This document shows positions 8,139-16,039 of a stretch of 64,000 nt of DNA, in pieces. Position 1 is the first letter of the stretch, and every line of letters starts with the position of its first letter. Origin of the DNA: Betaproteobacteria bacterium Ga0077540 (GTDB taxonomy: Bacteria; Pseudomonadota; Gammaproteobacteria; Burkholderiales; Methylophilaceae). The notes under the pieces were generated by a model. It did no database searches, was not told the DNA's origin, and was given only the letters and a program-made list of their open reading frames with translations. A program made the position numbers and the translations under genes. Location: contig LNEP01000003.1 in assembly GCA_001464125.1 (NCBI GenBank), positions 124,001 to 188,000 on the forward strand, given 5' to 3'.

Positions 8139-8444
8139 CTAGATGATGATGGAACGTTCTGGCATTTCTGCCAGCGCTTGCTCTTCTTCCATACGGTACA
8201 ACCAAGCTAAAATCTCTGCAATTGCCAAATACAATGCAGGGGGAATATGTTGGTCCAAATCCACCTGCATCAACATCTGCATCAACTCTTTGGATTCATG
8301 CACAAATACACCATGCTCTTTGGCTAGGGCAATCATATGTTCCGCCACCAAACCATTACCTTTTGCGACCACCTTAGGCGCATAATCCCCAGTCTCATAA
8401 GCCAAGGCTATGGCCTGCTGATTATATTTAGACGGATGATTCAT
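8139..8444 (-). CDS. FlhB C-terminal-like protein (stand-alone cytoplasmic tail domain)
   Basis: A 101-residue protein matching only the cytoplasmic C-terminal part of FlhB/YscU export-gate proteins. It shows the ALAYETGDYAPKVVAKGNG region, then AEHMIALAKEHGVFVHE and a DLDQHIPPALYLAIAEILAW helix end. It has no membrane segments and no NPTH autocleavage site. Such stand-alone proteins (FhlB/YlqH-like) are often found beside fliK and may assist substrate switching during hook assembly. It overlaps the end of the fliK-like gene by an ATGA junction, so the two are co-translated. Confidence 0.78.
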   Translation of the reverse strand: MNHPSKYNQQAIALAYETGDYAPKVVAKGNGLVAEHMIALAKEHGVFVHESKELMQMLMQVDLDQHIPPALYLAIAEILAWLYRMEEEQALAEMPERSIII

Positions 8445-9415
8445 GCTGGTTCCCGCCCGATGGTCAAGCCTTCAAGCACTTGCCCATGCTTATTGAGCGC
8501 TTCCGCGAGTTTGGTTTTTTGCCGTTGCAACAATTGGAAAGTCTCTGCTGTTTCACTTTCAAAATGAATACGCATATGCCCATGCAGCATGCTGATTTTG
8601 GCTTTGACGCCGCCCAAGTGCGGGAAATCAATGCTTAATTCACTCGCAATCAAGCGCTCATCTTCTGATGGTTGTGAAGTGTGTTCGGTATCAGCCGGCA
8701 ACCGCTGCTCGTAAAGATCCCAAGTCATGTGTTGGCCAGGCCACACTTCGCCATGCCATGAAAAACGCTGATGCTCTAGCACAGCCAATTGCTGAAACAT
8801 AAGATTTGCAGGGGTAAACCCTGGCTGATTTTGCGGCTCTTGCCTGAGCTGTTGCAAGCTGTACTGCCCTTGCGCTGCAGCTTGTAAATGGGCTTCATAA
8901 AACACGCCGGATTGCGTGATCGCTTGTTTCAAATCATGCGCAAAGACCTGCGGTTTATAAGGGAAATGCGTAATGGCATGAACTGCTTCAAAACGTGGGG
9001 ATAAATGTTGCGCTTCTGCCTGCCCCAAATATTGACCCAACAAACTGCCAGTATGGCTAAGGTTGACTGTGGCGCCGGTGTAAGCCGTATTGGTTTGCTT
9101 CAACATAAAAGTCATCACTGGCTGTTGATGCAGAAATTGCAAGGGCAACTGCTGCCCCACTTTGGCCTGCTGCCCAAGCTCCATTTTCAAAACAACAGAT
9201 TGTGCAGTATCAGTTTTGACTTCCACCAAGAAGTTGCGCTCGCTAACCTGCTGCATTACACGCGCCGAGTAGGTTTGACCTTGGGTAAATGCTTTTGCCT
9301 GCGCCTCTAACTGGTGGGTAGGGCTATTGATTGCACCTACCGGCAGCACTGGGACTACACGGTACACCGAGCCAATTTGTTGTGCGCTGTTGGTCTCTGG
9401 CTTAGCGATGTACAT
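8441..9415 (-). CDS. fliK: FliK-like flagellar hook-length control protein
   Basis: A 324-residue glutamine-rich protein. The N-terminal two-thirds is of low conservation and rich in Gln, Ala and His, as in FliK linkers. The C-terminal domain (about 210-315) has the W-x-G-x-x-W-P-G-Q pattern followed by beta strands and a helix (FHLGGVKAKI-like, HGHMRIHFESE). This matches the Flg_hook substrate-switch domain, except that the motif is compact. It controls hook length and the switch to filament export. It is followed, with ATGA overlap, by the FlhB-tail gene, the expected partner in the switch. The assignment rests on domain layout and neighbours. Confidence 0.65.
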   Translation of the reverse strand: MYIAKPETNSAQQIGSVYRVVPVLPVGAINSPTHQLEAQAKAFTQGQTYSARVMQQVSERNFLVEVKTDTAQSVVLKMELGQQAKVGQQLPLQFLHQQPVMTFMLKQTNTAYTGATVNLSHTGSLLGQYLGQAEAQHLSPRFEAVHAITHFPYKPQVFAHDLKQAITQSGVFYEAHLQAAAQGQYSLQQLRQEPQNQPGFTPANLMFQQLAVLEHQRFSWHGEVWPGQHMTWDLYEQRLPADTEHTSQPSEDERLIASELSIDFPHLGGVKAKISMLHGHMRIHFESETAETFQLLQRQKTKLAEALNKHGQVLEGLTIGREPA

Positions 9416-9423
9416 GGGGATAC

Positions 9424-9756
9424 TTACATCCGATAGGTGCTGTTCAGCTTAGTTTGCATGGCACGTGACGCGCCTGGCTGCATCCACTGACTAAGCAGCC
9501 GCATTTTTGGATGAATCAACAATCTAATGCTTGCATCATCTGCCAATATGCGTTTAATGATAGATAACTTCTGCGATTTTGATGGTTTATCCCACTCTAC
9601 ATCATGCTCATGTTGTTTGATTTGTTGCATTTGGTGCAAATAATCCGCTTCAATGCTGGAAACACTGTCCCAGTCATCTTGTTTGGCTGCACTGAGCATG
9701 GCTGACATTAAGCCCGCCAGTACGGTGTATTCTTGAATAATAAAGTTTGCATGCAT
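9424..9756 (-). CDS. fliT: FliT-like flagellar chaperone
   Basis: A 110-residue helical protein directly after fliS (three-base gap). The size, helical pattern (LAGLMSAMLSAAKQDDWDSV) and position fit FliT, the chaperone of the filament cap protein FliD, which in enterics also restrains FlhDC. The sequence is divergent, so identity rests mostly on location between fliS and fliK-like. The DDWDSV motif near residue 30 is typical of FliT-like proteins. Confidence 0.65.
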   Translation of the reverse strand: MHANFIIQEYTVLAGLMSAMLSAAKQDDWDSVSSIEADYLHQMQQIKQHEHDVEWDKPSKSQKLSIIKRILADDASIRLLIHPKMRLLSQWMQPGASRAMQTKLNSTYRM

Positions 9757-9759
9757 GGT

Positions 9760-10245
9760 TTAAGCGCCTAATGCGAGTCTGTTGTAGTTATTTGCAGGCA
9801 TGGTTTGTGGTTTAATCGCCATCACCTTTGCCATATCAGCCGGGGTTGGTTTTTGATTTTCAATGGCCTCCCAAGCGCCTTTAATTTCGGTCAGCAGGCC
9901 TATGACTTCTTCTACATTGGCCACTTGGTTGTGAATATTGGCCAAGGTCAAGCGTTGTGTCATGTAACCATAAAGCGCATCTAAGCTCTGCGCAATCTCG
10001 CCACCTGCTTTTTTATCCAAACTCAAACGCAAACCGCTCTCAATAATCAAAATGGCTTTTGAAATCATCTCGCCTTTGCGTTGAATATCCTGTTGTTGCA
10101 TGTGGGCTATCGCATTACGGCAAGCAGAAATCGCACCTTCGTACAACATCACCACCAGTTTGTTGGGGCTTGCAGCCACCACACCCGTTTCTAACCCCAT
10201 TTGGGCATACACATTCGCACCATTACTTTTAAATCCAAACATCAT
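9760..10245 (-). CDS. fliS: Flagellin export chaperone FliS
   Basis: A 161-residue FliS family protein. Conserved stretches are YAQMGLETGVVAASPNKLVV at the N-terminus and the LVVMLYEGAISACRNA helix, with ALYGYMTQRLTLANI in the middle. FliS binds the C-terminus of flagellin in the cytoplasm and stops early polymerisation. The protein has roughly 25-30 extra residues at the C-terminus compared with the usual 125-135. AGGGG lies just upstream; either the first or the second of two tandem ATG codons could be used. It sits between fliD and the fliT-like gene in the late flagellar cluster. Confidence 0.9.
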   Translation of the reverse strand: MMFGFKSNGANVYAQMGLETGVVAASPNKLVVMLYEGAISACRNAIAHMQQQDIQRKGEMISKAILIIESGLRLSLDKKAGGEIAQSLDALYGYMTQRLTLANIHNQVANVEEVIGLLTEIKGAWEAIENQKPTPADMAKVMAIKPQTMPANNYNRLALGA

Positions 10246-10256
10246 GCATCCCCTTG

Positions 10257-11942
10257 TTAGCTATTGTTACTAATTGATTGAATTTGTTGTGCCAGGTACG
10301 AACTGGTGTTTTGCAAACTTGATAACAATGTATCCAAGCGTGTGTATTGATCACGATAGCGTTTTTCAATCAGCTCAAGTTTAATATTGAATGCATCTGT
10401 TTGTTTTTCCAGACGCTTAACAGACTCTGTGATGCCGTCTGTTCTGGCTGCCAGCAATCCCTCTTCATCCAGCAAACCATCCAAAATATCATCCAACTGC
10501 GCTGCATATCCTTTAACAAAAGTGATCGTTCCGCGCGTGCCAGTGGTGTTACCTAAAACCTTCACACGTAAGCCTTCACTGGCATCGCCCGTTGCACCAA
10601 TTAACTCTTGGTTAAAGCCATTACCGGCCACACCGTTAATCGCACCTACCATATTAGTAATATCGGAGCCAATTTGCGAAACTGTAATAGGATACGTACC
10701 TGTTTGTGTTTTGCTGGTACTACCCAAGTAACTCACTTGCGGATCTGAGGTCCTGGCAGAGGTGGAGAATAAAGCTGCAATATCATCAAAATTGTTGGTG
10801 ATAGCGTTGGTGAGCTTAGTACTATCTAAGGCCAATTTGCCATCACGTTGAAAGCCAACACCAATATCGGTCAATGAAGTAATAGTACCGCCGGTATCCA
10901 CCGTTTTACCAATCACAGTCTTTAACTGAGAGGTAATAGAACGCGCAGTGGCATCGCCCAACAATTTACCGGATGACTTACCCGCCTCATCAAACTTGGT
11001 CAGGGTTTTGAGTGTATCCATCACCTTGTTATAGGCATCCACAAATGCTGTCACAGACTCTTTGATTTTGGCTTGATCAGAAGCCACGCCCAAATTTACT
11101 GCCTGACTATTGCTGGTAGTCAGCAAGTTGATGGTCACGCCTTCAATCGCATCACTCACAGTATTGCTGGCTTTTACCACATCAATGCCGTCGATATTCA
11201 ATAAAGCATTGAGTGGCGCCTGAAGTTGGCTCATGTTTTTACCGCTACCGGCAGTAGCTAATGGGTCATAGGCCAATTTAGACAAACCGTTATTATCAGT
11301 CGCATTCCCGTCATCATCAGCCACTGTGATTTTTAGGCCATTCACCTCGCCCGTTTCCTTAGAGGTAATTACCAAGCGGTTTGCAGTGCCATCGTTCACA
11401 ATAGTTGCAGTAACGCCGCCATTGGCAGCGTTAATCGCATCACGTACGCCTGCCAGCGTATTGTTGCTGGAGTCAATCGTCACTTCAAATGAGGCTTTGT
11501 CAGGATTATCCGTAAAACTGGCTGGTGTGGCTGGTGAAACAATGGCTGGCGCATAGGTACCAAATGCGATGGTCAACTTACCAGTACCAATCACATCGGT
11601 AGTATTGGCTACGCCATCTAATGCAATTTTTTGCGATTTTGCGAGCTGATTGACGGTAATTGCATAATCACCAATGGTGGCGCTCCCATTGGCTGTGGCT
11701 GTAAACACAGAGGGAGTGGCAGAAGTTGCCGATTGCGCATTGAATTTAGAAGCAGAAGCAAGTGCACCCACCGACGTTTGAAACGTGGAGAGTGCACCTT
11801 TGAGCGTACCGTACGCAGATAACTTGGCTTCAAAAGCAGATTTCTGATTAGCAATTAAAGTGAGTGGTTGTTTTTCAACACTCATTAAACTGCTCACAAT
11901 TGAGTTGACATCAATTGCGGAGGTACTTGAGACTGTTGCCAT
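10257..11942 (-). CDS. fliD: Flagellar filament cap protein FliD (HAP2)
   Basis: About 561 residues. The N-terminal FliD domain begins SAIDVNSIVSSLMSVEKQPL and the C-terminal FliD domain ends with coiled-coil stretches (SVKRLEKQTDAFNIKLELIE and LDTLLSSLQNTSSYLAQQ). The cap promotes assembly of flagellin at the filament tip. The central region (about 180-420) is variable and surface exposed, with no transposon or repeat insertion. The start is the second ATG of ATGATTATG, because AGAAGGA lies nine bases before it. It is in the same orientation as fliC, flaG and fliS. I see no separate promoter. Confidence 0.92.
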   Translation of the reverse strand: MATVSSTSAIDVNSIVSSLMSVEKQPLTLIANQKSAFEAKLSAYGTLKGALSTFQTSVGALASASKFNAQSATSATPSVFTATANGSATIGDYAITVNQLAKSQKIALDGVANTTDVIGTGKLTIAFGTYAPAIVSPATPASFTDNPDKASFEVTIDSSNNTLAGVRDAINAANGGVTATIVNDGTANRLVITSKETGEVNGLKITVADDDGNATDNNGLSKLAYDPLATAGSGKNMSQLQAPLNALLNIDGIDVVKASNTVSDAIEGVTINLLTTSNSQAVNLGVASDQAKIKESVTAFVDAYNKVMDTLKTLTKFDEAGKSSGKLLGDATARSITSQLKTVIGKTVDTGGTITSLTDIGVGFQRDGKLALDSTKLTNAITNNFDDIAALFSTSARTSDPQVSYLGSTSKTQTGTYPITVSQIGSDITNMVGAINGVAGNGFNQELIGATGDASEGLRVKVLGNTTGTRGTITFVKGYAAQLDDILDGLLDEEGLLAARTDGITESVKRLEKQTDAFNIKLELIEKRYRDQYTRLDTLLSSLQNTSSYLAQQIQSISNNS

Positions 11943-11992
11943 AATCATCCATCCTTCTTTTATTACGTATCAAATTGGATACTGCTTTTGTT

Positions 11993-12022
11993 GATAAGAC
12001 TGGCTAAGCAGTCTGTCTTATC
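11993..12022 (-). repeat. Inverted repeat at the flaG stop
   Basis: GATAAGAC (11993-12000) and GTCTTATC (12015-12022) enclose 14 bases, including the flaG stop codon. It could form a hairpin in the mRNA between flaG and fliD, possibly affecting stability or processing. No U-run follows, so a terminator is unlikely. Confidence 0.4.
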
Positions 12023-12363
12023 ACCAAGCCTTGTAACTTATCTAGCGTTTTCGTAATTGCCATGACTTCCTCATTTGGAATTTGGCGCAATACTTTTTGC
12101 GTCGCGGTATCTACTACCTTGACCACAATACGCTCAGATTCCTGATCGATTGAAAACTGAATCGTTTGTAACGCAGGAGCCACATAGTCATTGAGCTTTT
12201 GCACCGCACCTGTAAGCGCTGCTTTATCGTACTCAGCCACGGGTGCTGCAGGTTCTTGAGGCTTAGTAACGACTTTTAGGCCACTAGTGGCCTGTATAGT
12301 TTGACTACTTGCAACCGGTGGAACGCTTCCTTTACCGTATGCATCTAAAGAAGATTGGAACAT
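12004..12363 (-). CDS. flaG: FlaG family protein
   Basis: A 119-residue protein with the C-terminal FlaG domain (about 55-117). This shows LQFSIDQESERIVVKVVD, then the RQIPNEEVM-type motif ending in LDKLQGLVIRQTA. FlaG affects filament length in several bacteria. The N-terminal half is a Pro/Ala/Thr-rich linker. It lies between fliC and fliD in a common late flagellar order. No promoter is visible between the fliC terminator and this gene, so it may be reached by read-through. Confidence 0.85.
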   Translation of the reverse strand: MFQSSLDAYGKGSVPPVASSQTIQATSGLKVVTKPQEPAAPVAEYDKAALTGAVQKLNDYVAPALQTIQFSIDQESERIVVKVVDTATQKVLRQIPNEEVMAITKTLDKLQGLVIRQTA

Positions 12364-12390
12364 GTTGTTCTCCCTATCTTGCTGAAAATT

Positions 12391-12412
12391 CCACAGGGCT
12401 TTCGCCCTGTGG
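12391..12412 (-). terminator. Rho-independent terminator or attenuator after fliC
   Basis: Perfect 9-bp stem CCACAGGGC / GCCCTGTGG with a TTTC loop. On the minus strand it is followed by AATTTTCAGC, a short U-run. It lies 29 bases beyond the fliC stop. The weak U-run may allow read-through into flaG-fliD, setting flagellin well above the minor proteins. Confidence 0.8.
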
Positions 12413-12441
12413 AAGTCATTTAACTACGTTACTTAACTCGA

Positions 12442-13242
12442 TTAACCTCTTAACAAGCTCAATACATTGTTAGGTAGTGAGTTGGCTTGCGCTAACATCG
12501 CTGTACCTGCTTGTTGCAAGATTTGACCACGTGTTAGGTTAGCTGTCTCAACTGCGAAGTCTGTATCCATGATGCGTGATTTAGCAGCTGATTGGTTCTC
12601 AGAAGCCACTAACAAGTTACCTACCACAGCTTCAAAACGGTTTTGTACAGCACCCAATGTCGCACGTTTAGTGTTGGTTGCATCTAACGCTGTATCAATC
12701 GCACCCAGTGCAGTGGTTGCTGCAGCCGCTGTAGAAACGCTACCTGTAATGGTCGCAGCTGCTACCGCTGATACTGAAATCGTGTCGCCAGAATCAGCAC
12801 CGATTTGGAATGTAGTCGCTGAACCACCGAATACTGCTGTACCGTTAAATTTAGTTGCTGTACCGATACGTGTTACCTCTGCAGCCAGTTCTTGGAACTC
12901 AGCATCTAGGTTTGTACGGTCACCAGCAGAGTTACTACCGTTGGCAGATTGCACTGCCAATTCACGCATACGTTGTAATGCGTCTGTTACTTTACTCAAA
13001 CCGCCTTCAGCAGTTTGTGCGAAAGAAATCGCATCGTTTGCGTTACGCATCGCTACGTTCATGCCACGTACTTGTGAGTCCATACGTGTAGCAATCGCCA
13101 TACCTGCAGCGTCATCTTTCGCGCTGTTTACACGTAAGCCAGAAGACAAACGTTGAATGGATGTATTTAAACTTGATTGTGAAGCACTCAAGTTACGTTG
13201 TGTATTTAATGATGCAACATTAGTATTAATTACTGCAGCCAT
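12442..13242 (-). CDS. fliC: Flagellin
   Basis: A 266-residue flagellin with the conserved N-terminal D0/D1 (NTNVASLNTQRNLSASQSSL through LSSGLRVNSAKDDAAGMAIA) and C-terminal D1/D0 (AAKSRIMDTDFAVETANLTR through ANSLPNNVLSLLRG). The middle D2/D3 part is only about 50 residues, rich in Ala, Thr and Gly, so the exposed domain is nearly absent. Filaments built of it should be thin and smooth. A GGAGA ribosome site precedes the ATG, and two sigma-28-type promoters lie upstream (13327-13353 and 13436-13462). It is the first gene of the late flagellar cluster. Confidence 0.97.
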   Translation of the reverse strand: MAAVINTNVASLNTQRNLSASQSSLNTSIQRLSSGLRVNSAKDDAAGMAIATRMDSQVRGMNVAMRNANDAISFAQTAEGGLSKVTDALQRMRELAVQSANGSNSAGDRTNLDAEFQELAAEVTRIGTATKFNGTAVFGGSATTFQIGADSGDTISVSAVAAATITGSVSTAAAATTALGAIDTALDATNTKRATLGAVQNRFEAVVGNLLVASENQSAAKSRIMDTDFAVETANLTRGQILQQAGTAMLAQANSLPNNVLSLLRG

Positions 13243-13326
13243 GATAAATCTCCTAAATAAAATAAAATATTTAAATCACCCTACTGTTCGCTTGGCAACT
13301 TTTCATATTGCGTCGCACTTAACTCT

Positions 13327-13353
13327 TTATCGGTATGCTTTTGGAAAAGTTTA
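13327..13353 (-). promoter_or_regulatory. Sigma-28 (FliA) promoter of fliC, proximal
   Basis: On the minus strand: TAAACTTT, exactly 11 bases, ACCGATAA. The consensus is TAAAGTTT-N11-GCCGATAA, so the match is seven of eight in each element with ideal spacing. It lies about 85 bases before the fliC ATG. Confidence 0.85.
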
Positions 13354-13435
13354 GGGTTAAACAAAACTTTTTATGAAACAGTTACTTAACCACTTAACCT
13401 AGAACAATTACCGATTAAGCGACCCGATGAATATG

Positions 13436-13462
13436 GTGTCGGCTTATATTTGCAAAACTTTA
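13436..13462 (-). promoter_or_regulatory. Second sigma-28-like promoter of fliC, distal
   Basis: On the minus strand: TAAAGTTT (all eight consensus bases), 11 bases, GCCGACAC (six of eight). It lies 109 bases upstream of the proximal promoter, with the same spacing and orientation. It could provide a longer fliC transcript. Confidence 0.55.
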
Positions 13463-13624
13463 GGGTAATGCTGTTTTATTTAGGGCTGACTCCTTAAGAA
13501 TACGTGATATCAACATGATAACGATAATAAGGAAGAAATTAAGACGCTAACAAAGGTGAAAAAGCAGGCTATCTCTGAAGATAAATTTTTTGCATTTGCA
13601 AAACGACATGACAGAATTTTGGGC
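13463..13624. other. Intergenic stretch with no recognised element
   Basis: AT-rich DNA between the distal fliC promoter and the terminator of the response-regulator gene. No open frame with a ribosome site and no further promoter stood out. Confidence 0.4.
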
Positions 13625-13653
13625 AAAAAAAAGGGGTTTGCTGAGCAAACCCC
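13625..13653 (-). terminator. Rho-independent terminator after the response regulator
   Basis: Stem GGGGTTTGC / GCAAACCCC with a three-base loop (13633-13653). On the minus strand it is followed by eight U (complement of 13625-13632). A strong canonical terminator about 20 bases after the stop of the regulator gene. Confidence 0.92.
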
Positions 13654-13674
13654 GAGGACTACCTCCCGATAGAT

Positions 13675-14316
13675 CTAAACCAGTTGATTCTTAATGGCGT
13701 AATGCGTGATATCAGAGTTATGACGCAAATGCATTTTTTCTAACAAACGTGTGCGGTACATGCTTACTGTTTTGACAGAGAGCGATAATTTTTCAGCAAT
13801 TTCACTGACAGAGAAACCAGATGAAATCATGATCATGGTTTGGTATTCGCGGTCAGACAATGTCTCGTGTGGATTTTGTGACTTTTCATCACTCACTTGT
13901 TCAGCCAAAATTTCTGCTACCTCTGGTGTAATGTATTTTTTACCTTTGGCTAAAGCATGAATGGCTGATAACAACTCATTAGAAGCGCTGTGCTTACATA
14001 AATAACCAGAAGCGCCAGATTTTAAAGCGCGAACTGCATACTGGTCTTCCATATACATAGAGAGCATCAACACAGACAATTGCTGGTTATCACGCTTGAT
14101 ACATTTAAGTGCATCCATTCCACTTCTGTCAGGCAATGAAATATCTAACAACATGACATCGGCAGCAATCTCTCTTGCAAATTGAATCGCTTCTGCAGCA
14201 TTCTCAGCTTCGGCAACCACTTCAATATCATCTGTTGCTGCTAAGATTTGTTTGATACCTGATCTTAAAATCGCATGGTCATCAACCACTATCACTCTAA
14301 CTTTATTGTTTTTCAT
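13675..14316 (-). CDS. NarL/FixJ-family response regulator with sigma-54 promoter
   Basis: A 213-residue regulator. The receiver domain has D12-D13, the acceptor D58 in DVMLLDISLPD, and K109-like YLCKHSAS. The LuxR-type DNA-binding domain (about 146-210) shows LSDREYQTMIMISSGFSVSE. The gene has its own sigma-54-type promoter (14347-14362), a strong AAAGGGG ribosome site and a strong terminator, so it is a single-gene unit. The PAS histidine kinase upstream on the same strand is the likely partner. Its position next to fliC suggests a link to motility, but no binding site is recognised. Confidence 0.88.
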   Translation of the reverse strand: MKNNKVRVIVVDDHAILRSGIKQILAATDDIEVVAEAENAAEAIQFAREIAADVMLLDISLPDRSGMDALKCIKRDNQQLSVLMLSMYMEDQYAVRALKSGASGYLCKHSASNELLSAIHALAKGKKYITPEVAEILAEQVSDEKSQNPHETLSDREYQTMIMISSGFSVSEIAEKLSLSVKTVSMYRTRLLEKMHLRHNSDITHYAIKNQLV

Positions 14317-14346
14317 GCAACACCCCTTTACCGTTAATTAATGATT

Positions 14347-14362
14347 AGCAAACGGTGTGCCA
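14347..14362 (-). promoter_or_regulatory. Sigma-54 (RpoN) type promoter of the response regulator
   Basis: On the minus strand: TGGCACACCGTTTGCT. The GG (-24) and GC (-12) doublets are ten bases apart, exactly as in the consensus YTGGCACGrNNNTTGCW, and only the G after TGGCAC and the following purine differ. Transcription would start near 14336, leaving about 20 bases before the ATG with AAAGGGG in between. An upstream activator site was not identified. Confidence 0.75.
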
Positions 14363-14451
14363 GCCCAAAAGGCGCTATTTTGGCTATTTTTACAGCTTAA
14401 AGTGTTGAGTAAATAGACGGGGTGTCAGGAAATCGGCAGTTGCATTTAGCC

Positions 14452-14489
14452 AAAATAAAAAAGCCATCAACAAGATTAAGGTTGATGGC
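14452..14489 (-). terminator. Rho-independent terminator after the PAS histidine kinase
   Basis: Stem GCCATCAAC / GTTGATGGC (14463-14489) with a nine-base loop. On the minus strand it is followed by TTTTTTATTTT (complement of 14452-14462). It separates the kinase transcript from the downstream regulator gene. Confidence 0.85.
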
Positions 14490-14549
14490 TTATATCAAAT
14501 AAATTTGAAATACTAAAGAATGTGTGCGGTGATGATAGGAGGCTAGACT

Positions 14550-15989
14550 CTAAAGTGGGAGGGTTACACGTATCTTTGTGCCACTTTGACCTTGACCAAC
14601 AGCGCCTATGTTAAGGCTACCGTTCAAGGCGGTCACACGTTCTTGCATACCACGCAAACCAAAAGAATTGGTTTTGAGCTTATCCACATCATTAATGCCC
14701 ACGCCATTGTCCACTACTTGCATCATCACTTCGTCATCCGTGGCTGACAAACTGATTTCGACGGAAGTCGCTTTGGCATATTTAGCAATATTAGAAAGAG
14801 ACTCTTGGCAAATTCTGAACAAGGCCATGGACTGCTCCGTGGAGAGCATGATGTCTGACTGGTTAGCAGTGAATACACATTTCACACCCACTTGCTTTTT
14901 AAACTGAGTAGCTTGCCACTCTAGGGCATCGACAATGCCAAGGTCTAAAATGCTGGGTCTGAGATTGCCAGAAATACGATGCACAGCCTCAAAAGTACGG
15001 TTCACAATCGCTTCCAAACTGGCTGTCTGTTCCAGACTGATCGCATTACCATTCGTAATTTGCTGTGTAATACCCGCCAAGCCCATTTTAATAGCAGTCA
15101 GGTTACCGCCCAAGTCATCATGAATCTCACGCGCAATGCTGATGCGCTCTTGCTCCTTCACTTGATTCATATGCGCTGTGAGTTGTTCCAACTCGCGACG
15201 TGATTGCTCAATCTCTTGCTTCTCAAGTTTGCTTTGTGTGATGTTCAGCATAATGCCATCCCACTGCACCACCCCATCACCTAACTGACTAATCGTCGCA
15301 CGTAAGTTAATCCATTTGGTGTCTTGCCAGCCATCAATCCAAACACGGCCTTCCCAGTCTAATTTCTCAAGGCTTTGAGCACTGGCGATCAGTTTGGCAC
15401 GTAAATCTTGGCGGTCACGTGTATTCATAATAGCAAATAAATGTTGCACATCTTGTTGCAACTCTTCTGCGGTCAAGCCTAATAAAGCCTCACTGCCATC
15501 ACTCACATAATGAAAGCTCACCTCTTGCTTGGCGGTCATTTGCAGTTGGAATACTAGGCCTGGAATATTAGATACGATTGCTTGAAACCGTGATTCGCTC
15601 TCGCTGAGCGCCATCACTACTTTTTCGTTGGGGGAAATATCGCTTTTTGTCACGAGTATGTATTCGGTTTGACCTGATTGTATTAGCATAACACGGAGTT
15701 GATTTTTATGAACCCCGGCCTCGGCTAAGGGCTGATTCACGCTTAGCTCAAACAACGCTTTTTTATTGCGCTGTTGATGCACGTATCGACTCAATATGGC
15801 AGGGCTCACCCCTAAAATCTTCTCTAATTGGGCGGGCGCAATGGTCAAGTCATCACTGCCAATTTTCTTTTGCGCTTCATCACTGGCGTAAAGCAATGCC
15901 AGCGTATTCGCATCCAGCACATAAATTTCGTCCGTAGGAGCCAGCGTTAACGATTTTAAAATTAATTGAGATTCAACGAGTGCAAGCAA
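14550..15989 (-). CDS. PAS-domain histidine kinase, HisKA_3 type, cytoplasmic
   Basis: A 479-residue kinase without membrane segments. An N-terminal PAS-like region (about 18-115) is followed by a second PAS domain (about 132-255) with FQAIVSNIPGLVFQLQ and a PAC tail, a coiled coil (256-285), HisKA_3 with ISIAREIHDDLGGNL (H290), and a HATPase domain ending in GLRGMQERVTALNG. It probably senses an internal or redox signal and phosphorylates the NarL-type regulator encoded downstream. Translation appears to begin at a TTG (15989) with AAAGGA before it, since no in-frame ATG is found until about residue 101. Confidence 0.85.
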   Translation of the reverse strand: MLALVESQLILKSLTLAPTDEIYVLDANTLALLYASDEAQKKIGSDDLTIAPAQLEKILGVSPAILSRYVHQQRNKKALFELSVNQPLAEAGVHKNQLRVMLIQSGQTEYILVTKSDISPNEKVVMALSESESRFQAIVSNIPGLVFQLQMTAKQEVSFHYVSDGSEALLGLTAEELQQDVQHLFAIMNTRDRQDLRAKLIASAQSLEKLDWEGRVWIDGWQDTKWINLRATISQLGDGVVQWDGIMLNITQSKLEKQEIEQSRRELEQLTAHMNQVKEQERISIAREIHDDLGGNLTAIKMGLAGITQQITNGNAISLEQTASLEAIVNRTFEAVHRISGNLRPSILDLGIVDALEWQATQFKKQVGVKCVFTANQSDIMLSTEQSMALFRICQESLSNIAKYAKATSVEISLSATDDEVMMQVVDNGVGINDVDKLKTNSFGLRGMQERVTALNGSLNIGAVGQGQSGTKIRVTLPL

Positions 15990-16039
15990 TTTAATTTCCT
16001 TTATTTCATCTCTGATGCTTCAACACAGTAAACGCTTAT

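Noticed and set aside
12569..13156. A 195-codon frame on the strand opposite fliC
   Set aside because: An antisense frame within a strongly conserved flagellin; its length follows from the codon bias of fliC.
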